A stretch of DNA of 64,000 nucleotides, from the IMG/VR virus record IMGVR_UViG_3300042549_010246, positions 20,706 to 84,705 of that record. One strand, written 5' to 3'. This DNA comes from a virus. Shown here in pieces: positions 58,790-64,000 of this stretch (position 1 is the stretch's first letter; every line of letters starts with the position of its first letter). Under the pieces are notes generated by a model. That model ran no database searches. It was not told the origin of the DNA and worked only from the letters and a program-made list of their open reading frames with translations. The translations under genes were made by a program, and so were the position numbers.

Positions 58790-59428
58790 ATGAAAGTGAA
58801 TAAATTTACCCTCATTCTGATTTCTGCCTTTACGGTAGGGATTCTTTATGCTTTGGGGAAAAGCCCTAAAAAATTCAATCCGCTTGGTAAAAAGGCGGTT
58901 TTTGTAGGGGATTCACATACTGCAGGTTATGGATGGGGATGGCAAGACTCTCTTGCAAAAAAATATGGTTTTACCATTCAACAGAATCTTAGTAAAGGTG
59001 GTTTAAGAACTGACCAATTGTTGCCCATTTTAGAAAAGTATTTGAAGGAGACCAAATCAACTCCTGATATTTTATTCATCTACGCAGGTGCTAATGACAA
59101 TTTCAGTTTGGTTCAAAATCAGAAAGCAACTGAAAACATACAAAAAATGGTGGGTGCAGGACGTGATGCAGGCATTGACAATATTTATGTGATTTCAGGA
59201 TACAGGTCGAGCAAAGTCATTTATGATTTGAAACGGTATGGGGATTACATCCAAAAGAGTGATGCGTTTAAAGAAGGTCTGAGTAAAAATATCAAAAAGG
59301 CTGTTGTAGTTCCAATTTGGGAAGAAGCAGATTTTAAAATGAGCACTGATTCCTTGCATTTAATTCAATCGGCCCAAACCAAATTTGCAGATTACATTGG
59401 GACCCAAATTTTTAAAAATACAAAATGA
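58790..59428 (+). CDS. Membrane-anchored SGNH/GDSL hydrolase
   Basis: N-terminal hydrophobic segment (about 5-22; signal anchor), then the SGNH blocks: GDSH at 40-43 with Ser42, a Gly in KGG (69-71), GAND at 100-103, and the catalytic pair D187-x2-H190. These esterases remove acyl or acetyl groups. In a lysis region it could de-O-acetylate peptidoglycan or cell-surface polysaccharide. Overlaps the lysozyme-like gene by four bases. Confidence 0.88.
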   Translation: MKVNKFTLILISAFTVGILYALGKSPKKFNPLGKKAVFVGDSHTAGYGWGWQDSLAKKYGFTIQQNLSKGGLRTDQLLPILEKYLKETKSTPDILFIYAGANDNFSLVQNQKATENIQKMVGAGRDAGIDNIYVISGYRSSKVIYDLKRYGDYIQKSDAFKEGLSKNIKKAVVVPIWEEADFKMSTDSLHLIQSAQTKFADYIGTQIFKNTK

Positions 59429-60120
59429 AATTGACCGAGACCCAAAAGAAAATTATTTTGATTGTAGCCGCTCTGTTTGGGGTGGTTATTGCCGTAAATC
59501 TCACAGCGGCTCCATCGAATAAAAAGGCAAAAAGCAAGTGGAGGTTTTCAAAGTATCCTTTGCTTTGGGATATAGTTTTACGTGGTGAAGCAAAAACGTG
59601 GAATGATTATAATTTTTACAATAGCAAAGGTTTAAACTCACGTGTCAATGCTAAAAACACACAACCTTTCACAGATAAATTATTGACGCAAATGACAATT
59701 GGAAAGGTTATTCAATATCAGTCTATGTCAAGGTCAGGAATAGGTCAATTATGGGCAACAGGACACTTTCAAATTATACCAACAACCCTTAAAGGTTATT
59801 ATGGTAAGGCGGGTTTAAATTTAGATTCCATTTATAACGAGGCCAATCAGACTAAAATTGCAGATGCATTGATTGATGCAGAATCCACATTGCCAAAATA
59901 TTTGAATGGAAAAATTGCTGATACGGATGCTAATTTGAAAAAAGCCGCGGTTGATATAGCGACGGTATGGTCAAGTTTAGGTGTGCCTTATGGACTGACA
60001 AACTATAAAGGGGTTTATCGTCCATATAATGCCTCGTATTATGCGGGAGATAAAGCAAGCGTAGATACTGAGTTGGTTCAAAAAGTTTTACGCGAACAGA
60101 GAAAAGCGATAGTAAAATAA
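59425..60120 (+). CDS. Membrane-anchored lysozyme-like glycosidase, 231 aa
   Basis: Signal anchor (about 9-27). IVLRGEAKTWNDYNFYN (50-66) supplies the likely catalytic Glu55, and GHFQIIPTTLK (113-123) matches the substrate-cleft segment of lysozyme/transglycosylase-like phage enzymes. The rest is helical. It would cut peptidoglycan from the periplasmic side, together with the SGNH hydrolase before it. A convergent terminator follows. Confidence 0.82.
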   Translation: MKLTETQKKIILIVAALFGVVIAVNLTAAPSNKKAKSKWRFSKYPLLWDIVLRGEAKTWNDYNFYNSKGLNSRVNAKNTQPFTDKLLTQMTIGKVIQYQSMSRSGIGQLWATGHFQIIPTTLKGYYGKAGLNLDSIYNEANQTKIADALIDAESTLPKYLNGKIADTDANLKKAAVDIATVWSSLGVPYGLTNYKGVYRPYNASYYAGDKASVDTELVQKVLREQRKAIVK

Positions 60121-60169
60121 AATTACGTTCTCGGTGGCGGTTCCGAAGGATGGGTTTAGTATATAAGAA

Positions 60170-60191
60170 GGGCAACATTAATTTGTTGCCC
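60170..60191 (+). terminator. Bidirectional terminator
   Basis: GGGCAACA (60170-60177) pairs with TGTTGCCC (60184-60191) around a TTAATT loop, followed by ATTTTGTT on the plus strand and TTCTT on the minus strand. It lies between the ends of a rightward and a leftward gene. Confidence 0.82.
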
Positions 60192-60197
60192 ATTTTG

Positions 60198-60458
60198 TTA
60201 ATCGAAATCAGTCATAATAAATATTGGATAATCAATATCATCCCTTAAAGAGCCCAATACGTTGAAATCAAAGTGTTCAACAGCCTCCTCTTCGGTCATA
60301 CCATCATCTTCAATTAATACTTTAATTGCTAAGTAGTAATCATAAATCAAACGATAATTTTTTACGTCAACTCCAATGACAGCCTTGTCAAAACCATCGG
60401 CCTTGAGGAATTCCACATCGGGATACATCTCAAGAATTTGTTCTAATTTGTTTTCCAT
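60198..60458 (-). CDS. Hypothetical acidic protein, 86 aa
   Basis: The only leftward gene in the right arm. DGFDKAVIGVD (21-31), a helix, then GMTEEEAVEHFDFNVLG (53-69) form a pattern I know from a widespread uncharacterised phage and plasmid protein. Strongly acidic, soluble. Its start faces the promoter of the next rightward gene. Confidence 0.8.
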   Translation of the reverse strand: MENKLEQILEMYPDVEFLKADGFDKAVIGVDVKNYRLIYDYYLAIKVLIEDDGMTEEEAVEHFDFNVLGSLRDDIDYPIFIMTDFD

Positions 60459-60510
60459 ACAGCGTAATTTTGATGTAAATTAAATGAAAATAAATGATTA
60501 ATTCATTAAT

Positions 60511-60518
60511 TATATTTG
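60511..60518 (+). promoter_or_regulatory. TAnnTTTG promoter with an almost leaderless gene
   Basis: TATATTTG ends four bases before ATG 60523. By the usual geometry transcription would start at or next to the ATG, so the message is probably leaderless or the true start is lower. The upstream sequence is AT-rich with no clear TTG. Confidence 0.6.
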
Positions 60519-60522
60519 TATT

Positions 60523-61035
60523 ATGAACAAAAAACAAATCATACTCTTGGCAGCAACTGCTACAGGATTGTACTTGGTACTAAGAGGATTGAAAAAAAAT
60601 ACACCAAAAGGCGCGGGTGAAGAATTCAAAAATGCAGTAGGCGATATGCTTAATAATGCAAAATCTTTCGGTCAGAGAGCAAATGCTACGCGATGTGAAA
60701 CCAATCTTGAGCGTTTAGGCCGATTATTTCCCAATACAGACCAATACAATGAACAAGTAGGTTTGGCATATCAGAGACAGGGTTCTAATTTTACGAATTG
60801 GGCACAATCGGATGCGAAGCCTTGTTTTGTAGTTGGTGCAGACCAAGGTGGACTGCAAAGCGGTTTAAAGGGAGTTGCTCCTAAATCACCGTTATTTGGA
60901 AATGCAGGTAAATTACAAAAATTTAAAAAATCATCGTACAATAATTACATCGGTTCCGATGGTCAGGGGGTATATTTCAATGCAAATGGACCAATGTCAT
61001 TAGAAAATCTTGTGCGTTCATATAAAAGACCATAA
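60523..61035 (+). CDS. N-anchored protein with YFNANG motif, 170 aa
   Basis: Membrane helix (about 5-20), Lys-rich linker, then a soluble domain with one C-terminal YFNANG (151-156) fifteen residues before the end. This is an exact member of the [FY]-x-[NDG]-A-[DNT]-G set seen in the capsid region, although the gene is 36 kb or more away and has its own promoter. It is probably a virion membrane protein, not a lysis protein. Confidence 0.8.
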   Translation: MNKKQIILLAATATGLYLVLRGLKKNTPKGAGEEFKNAVGDMLNNAKSFGQRANATRCETNLERLGRLFPNTDQYNEQVGLAYQRQGSNFTNWAQSDAKPCFVVGADQGGLQSGLKGVAPKSPLFGNAGKLQKFKKSSYNNYIGSDGQGVYFNANGPMSLENLVRSYKRP

Positions 61036-61037
61036 TT

Positions 61038-61253
61038 ATGAGTTTCGACAATTTAAAAAAGAACACAACAGCAATAGTTGCAATAATTATTCTAACACTG
61101 AGTTATGCTATTTTGTTTAGCATAATTTTTTGGGATTTCCCAACAGACCAAAAAGATATTTACTTCACCATTGCAGGTGGGGTAACTTCAATTGTTACTA
61201 TGGTGGTTTCCTTTTACTTTGGAGCCTCTAAAAATCAAAACGAAGAAAATTAA
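61038..61253 (+). CDS. Two-TM holin candidate, 71 aa
   Basis: Two hydrophobic helices (about 11-32 and 43-62), short polar ends, and a C-terminal YFGASKNQNEEN tail; the YFG-[AS]-S ending after the second helix is common in phage holins. It precedes an endolysin-like gene by 13 bases. It would form pores in the inner membrane to time lysis. Confidence 0.75.
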   Translation: MSFDNLKKNTTAIVAIIILTLSYAILFSIIFWDFPTDQKDIYFTIAGGVTSIVTMVVSFYFGASKNQNEEN

Positions 61254-61266
61254 ATCATAATATATT

Positions 61267-61848
61267 ATGGTATTTAGTAAAGAAAAAATAGAAAAAACTT
61301 TAAAAAGTAAAGATTACGTTTTTTTTGAAAACGGAGAGTTAAATATCAATATCGTCGGTATTAGAAATTCGGCAACGGGTAAAAGAGTCACCAATTTATT
61401 TGATGATTGGATGACCATTTCATATCAAGAAAATGGAGAATGGAAATATTTTGAATGGCCTTGTACTGTAGACAATGGCGATGGTAGTGCGCGTCTCGTA
61501 GAGGGACAATATCGTGGTTGCTTTACAATCGGTCTACATCAGGGTAAATACACGGCATTAAAGCAATGTAAACCTTTAAAAGTCTATCGTGATTGGAATT
61601 TGAAAGACGGTACGTATGACGAGAGTAAAATTTACAACGATGTTGCAGGATTAAATATCCATAAGGCAGGTTTAAACAGTCAGCAAGTCAACAATTGGAG
61701 TGAAGGTTGCCAAGTTTTCAAAATGTCACCCGATTTTGATGCGTTTATGAAAATTGTGTTACAATCTTCCTCAATACACGGGAAAATTTTTACTTACACC
61801 CTTATCAATAGCAATGATATTGCAACTGCAAACCCTCCAATAGTTTAA
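61267..61848 (+). CDS. Endolysin-like peptidase/transpeptidase-fold protein, 193 aa
   Basis: The visible signature is GLNIHKAG (128-135) and NWSEGCQVF (143-151), with His132, Ser145, Gly147 and Cys148. It is similar to the H-x...S-x-G-C site of L,D-transpeptidase-like murein enzymes and of phage peptidases sharing that fold. No signal peptide is present, so release would need the holin encoded just upstream. Substrate: peptidoglycan stem peptides (inference). Confidence 0.75.
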   Translation: MVFSKEKIEKTLKSKDYVFFENGELNINIVGIRNSATGKRVTNLFDDWMTISYQENGEWKYFEWPCTVDNGDGSARLVEGQYRGCFTIGLHQGKYTALKQCKPLKVYRDWNLKDGTYDESKIYNDVAGLNIHKAGLNSQQVNNWSEGCQVFKMSPDFDAFMKIVLQSSSIHGKIFTYTLINSNDIATANPPIV

Positions 61849-61851
61849 ATT

Positions 61852-62136
61852 ATGACAGCGGCAAAAAAAGTAAGTGCTAACACCTTGCCTGTTAGTTTTG
61901 ACCAATTTAGAAAAAATCCTGTGGCTGCGGTAGCATTTTGTATGCTTGCGGCAGTGGGTTATCTTTATTATGATTTGAGAGATGGTTATAAAGACCAAAT
62001 TGACTCTTCAAACAAGAAAATTGATAATTTGGATGTAAAAATTGACAAATTAGGAAACGCATTAAAGAAATCTGATTCTGCATTAAGTGCAGCAATCACG
62101 GAATTAAGAATTATTAATACAATGAAAAAATTATGA
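61852..62136 (+). CDS. Membrane protein with coiled coil, 94 aa
   Basis: Membrane helix at about 24-43, then a long helix with regular IDN/IDK heptads (about 50-85). The plan is that of an inner-membrane spanin subunit or an antiholin-like helper. Overlaps the next gene by four bases. Confidence 0.78.
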   Translation: MTAAKKVSANTLPVSFDQFRKNPVAAVAFCMLAAVGYLYYDLRDGYKDQIDSSNKKIDNLDVKIDKLGNALKKSDSALSAAITELRIINTMKKL

Positions 62137-62543
62137 AAAAACCATTATTGATTTTTGCAATATTATTCATATTGTTGGAAATAGTTACACCTTTAGGGGC
62201 CATCAATCAGCCTAATGTTGATGATATTGAGTTGATGCTTAAAAAAATTGAAAACAATTTAAAAAGTGCGTCTCAAGTCACTTCTTTGGCTAAAGCAAAT
62301 GGTGAAAAATTGGTTGAGAGTAAAGTCCAAGAAAAAAATGAATTGAAACAAAGTGTTCAGGCATTATCTGAGAAAGTAGAAATATTTGCGGTCAAAATGA
62401 CTGAGGCGGGTATTGATACTTCTGTAAATACCGATAAATCCGATGATTTTCATTATGAAGGGCCATTATATGAGGAATGGCTTGAATATCAGAAGAATGG
62501 TGGTGAATCAGATTTTGAATACTACAGATTATACAAGAAATGA
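62133..62543 (+). CDS. Exported helical protein, 136 aa
   Basis: Signal peptide or anchor (1-22), then charged helices (about 28-95) and an acidic, aromatic-rich end (HYEGPLYEEWLEYQK). No Cys lipobox. Located between two spanin-like genes, so probably a periplasmic partner in outer-membrane disruption (inference). Confidence 0.77.
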   Translation: MKKPLLIFAILFILLEIVTPLGAINQPNVDDIELMLKKIENNLKSASQVTSLAKANGEKLVESKVQEKNELKQSVQALSEKVEIFAVKMTEAGIDTSVNTDKSDDFHYEGPLYEEWLEYQKNGGESDFEYYRLYKK

Positions 62544-62959
62544 GATTTATTAAAGCAATCTTTATCGTATTAGTGTTAACGGGTTGCTCCGCTAAATGGC
62601 ATTTAAATCAAGCAATCAAAAAGAATCCCGCTATGGCGCAAATTAGCGTTTACGGGATTGATACTATTTTTGTTAGAGACAGTGTTGTAATGACGGATAC
62701 TTTTACAACGAAAGAAGTTGATACTTTAACTTTGACCAAAGATGGAGTTACAACCATTATTTATCGAGACCACGATGTTATTCGTGTTAAAACCATTGTA
62801 AAGGCTGATACCATTCGTTATACCAAGACTATTACTCTTCCTCCACAAATAAAATTCGTAGAGAGAAAAAAAGGAATGGAAAAGTATGCTCCTTACTTGG
62901 GCATTTTACTGCTCATTCTTTTGATGATATCAATATTAAAAAATTCAAGGAGAGGTTAA
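62540..62959 (+). CDS. Unimolecular-spanin-like lipoprotein, 139 aa
   Basis: The N-terminus has a signal peptide with lipobox L13-T14-G15-C16, so the mature protein should be lipidated and sent to the outer membrane. The C-terminus has one membrane helix (about 116-133) and a basic end. A strand-rich ectodomain lies between. An outer-membrane lipid at one end and an inner-membrane helix at the other is the layout of u-spanins such as phage T1 gp11, and the length is similar. It would fuse the two membranes at lysis. Confidence 0.8.
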   Translation: MRFIKAIFIVLVLTGCSAKWHLNQAIKKNPAMAQISVYGIDTIFVRDSVVMTDTFTTKEVDTLTLTKDGVTTIIYRDHDVIRVKTIVKADTIRYTKTITLPPQIKFVERKKGMEKYAPYLGILLLILLMISILKNSRRG

Positions 62960-62961
62960 AT

Positions 62962-63147
62962 ATGGCTTTGATAAAAGGAAAAGATTATTTTGTCATTGGA
63001 AATTTGGGCAAGTTTCAAAGGGAACCTGTTAGACAATGGATGAAAGAAAATAACAAAGTCAGCCCTGTAGTTGCTGAGGAGGCTATTTCCGCAAATGATT
63101 ACAGGACGTGGATAAAGACTCAAATATGGCCAATTGGACCAAAGTAA
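62962..63147 (+). CDS. Hypothetical small protein, 61 aa
   Basis: Basic, soluble, Trp-containing; ends in WIKTQIWPIGPK. ATG lies two bases after the previous stop. Unknown function; last protein gene before the tRNA. Confidence 0.72.
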   Translation: MALIKGKDYFVIGNLGKFQREPVRQWMKENNKVSPVVAEEAISANDYRTWIKTQIWPIGPK

Positions 63148-63193
63148 ACCTATAGGTTAATAATTTTTGTTCGTTTGCAACTCAAAGGTTTAT

Positions 63194-63201
63194 TAAATTT
63201 G
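63194..63201 (+). promoter_or_regulatory. TAnnTTTG promoter of the tRNA gene
   Basis: TAAATTTG ends five bases before the acceptor stem of the tRNA at 63207. TTTG copies lie 16 and 24 bases upstream, neither at the ideal 19-21. The predicted start falls at or near the tRNA 5' end. Confidence 0.6.
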
Positions 63202-63206
63202 CAGAT

Positions 63207-63277
63207 AGCGGGGAAGTGTAGTGGTTGCATTCTTGGCTCATAACCAAGAGGAAGTAGGTTCGATTCCTACCCCCGCT
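63207..63277 (+). tRNA. tRNA-Met (anticodon CAT)
   Basis: A perfect 7-bp acceptor stem (63207-63213 with 63271-63277), D arm 63216-63230, a perfect 5-bp anticodon stem (63232-63236 with 63244-63248) with loop CTCATAA and anticodon CAT at 63239-63241, a 5-base variable region, and a perfect T arm (63254-63270; loop TTCGATT). The D stem has two wobble pairs, position 8 is A instead of U, and no CCA is encoded. CAT may read Met, initiator Met or, after modification, Ile. Confidence 0.9.
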
Positions 63278-63291
63278 CCTAAATTACAAAT

Positions 63292-63933
63292 ATGGAACTT
63301 GAAAAATATGTGTATCCCGAAAATCACGGTGAATTGGCAGAATCTTTTTATGATGAAATTTATCACGGACACGAGTACGACAGGTACTTCAAAATAAATA
63401 AATACGACACGATTATTGATTGCGGAGCGTTCATAGGAATGTTTACCAATTATGCTATCACGCAAGGCGCGATGCGTATTATCACCGTTGAATGTGAAAC
63501 CCCATATTACAATTGCTTAATTAAAAACGTCAGCAACATCAGAGTTGAAACTCTTTTTGCAAAAGTGTCTCAAGAAAATATACCAAGTGATAATCCCAAG
63601 GTTCCACCTTCAATTACAATTGAAGAAATTATGAATCAAAAGAACTTACCTAAAGTCGATATGGTAAAAATGGATATTGAGGGTGCAGAATGGGGTGTTT
63701 TAATTAATATGGACGATGATGTTATGAAGAGGGTGGATAAGTGGGCTATTGAAGTTCATTTGGATTGGAGTCAAAACGATACAGTTTGGGCAGGTCACGG
63801 TAGAGACTTTGATGGGCACCTTTTAAGCAAACTTGTATTCGTGATGGAAAAGTTCTCTAAGAATGGCTTTAAAGTCAATTACGAGCAGATACACAAAGAT
63901 TGCAGGCTTGCAATGTTGTATGCGTACAAATAG
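63292..63933 (+). CDS. FkbM-type methyltransferase, 213 aa
   Basis: DCGAFIGMFTNYA (44-56) is the SAM-binding loop, TVECE ends the second strand, and VKMDIEGAEWGVL (about 124-136) is the FkbM signature. A single-domain relative of the two FkbM domains fused to glycosyltransferases at 25.7-29.5 kb. It likely O-methylates a sugar. It begins 15 bases after the tRNA and is followed by a terminator. Confidence 0.87.
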   Translation: MELEKYVYPENHGELAESFYDEIYHGHEYDRYFKINKYDTIIDCGAFIGMFTNYAITQGAMRIITVECETPYYNCLIKNVSNIRVETLFAKVSQENIPSDNPKVPPSITIEEIMNQKNLPKVDMVKMDIEGAEWGVLINMDDDVMKRVDKWAIEVHLDWSQNDTVWAGHGRDFDGHLLSKLVFVMEKFSKNGFKVNYEQIHKDCRLAMLYAYK

Positions 63934-63958
63934 GGTTAGTATTTGTTTCGCGAAAATG

Positions 63959-63981
63959 GAGCCCTGAGGGGCTCTTTTTTT
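63959..63981 (+). terminator. Rho-independent terminator at the right edge
   Basis: GAGCCC (63959-63964) pairs with GGGCTC (63969-63974) around a 4-base loop, followed by seven T. It closes the right arm; only 19 bases of window remain. Confidence 0.88.
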
Positions 63982-64000
63982 GTTTAAGGGGTACTTGTAC

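Noticed and set aside
63238-63465. A minus-strand frame ending in a GVGIEPTSSWL-like peptide
   Set aside because: This peptide is the well-known false translation of the complement of a tRNA T-arm; the frame overlaps the tRNA and the FkbM gene.

Overview
The window reads as part of a large, AT-rich double-stranded DNA virus genome whose host is probably a member of the Bacteroidota. The host call rests on several promoters of the TAnnTTTG type (one with a TTG 19 bp upstream), on A/T-rich rather than AGGAGG-type leaders before start codons, and on gene families I know from Bacteroidota phages. It is not an ordinary tailed-phage segment. In 64 kb I find no terminase, portal, tape-measure or baseplate gene. 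Instead there is a small FtsK/HerA-type (A32-like) packaging ATPase (13747-14568) next to a strongly terminated candidate capsid gene (14907-15608), surrounded by about 26 tiny proteins that each carry one to three membrane segments. My best reading is a large-genome virus with a membrane in its virion. That is an inference, because the genome continues at least to the left of the window.

Layout. 1-10.3 kb (+): large soluble proteins (a tandem winged-helix protein, a 1094-residue multi-domain protein with a recurring xAxGG tag and a ParB-like end, and a DUF2958 + RelA/SpoT-synthetase fusion), then small membrane proteins and a lytic transglycosylase. 10.3-14.6 kb (+, own promoter): membrane proteins, PAP2 phosphatase, RusA resolvase, DnaA-domain-IV-like protein and the packaging ATPase, closed by a terminator. 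14.7-15.7 kb: candidate capsid unit with its own promoter and a very strong terminator. 15.7-23.7 kb (+): about 21 tightly overlapping small, mostly membrane-anchored proteins, with a HEFSH metallopeptidase and a peptidoglycan-binding protein. 23.7-48.3 kb (+, own promoter): fibres and their probable modification enzymes: two short fibres, three bifunctional glycosyltransferase/methyltransferase proteins, and a 5338-residue collagen-like (Gly-X-Y) protein with a C1q-like domain and a C-terminal S74 chaperone. 48.3-50.7 kb (+): a kinase and small virion-like proteins.

50.8-58.6 kb is transcribed leftwards: RecT, a Cas4-like Fe-S PD-(D/E)XK nuclease, a methyltransferase-glycosyltransferase fusion, small P-loop and hypothetical proteins, a small zinc-ribbon-like gene, and a 243-residue protein in which I see family-B DNA polymerase palm motifs. 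58.8-64 kb (+) is the lysis/exit region: SGNH hydrolase, lysozyme-like protein, two-TM holin candidate, endolysin-like peptidase and a unimolecular-spanin-like lipoprotein, followed by a tRNA-Met(CAT) and a third FkbM methyltransferase.

How the parts may work together (inference): the ATPase would fill a membrane-lined capsid built from the 233-residue protein and the many anchored proteins. Several of these share a short [FY]-x-[NDG]-A-[DNT]-G motif that could be a maturation or assembly site. The glycosyltransferases, including one with the four-cysteine signature of autotransporter heptosyltransferases, sit directly before the giant Ser/Thr/Gly fibre and are the natural candidates to glycosylate it.
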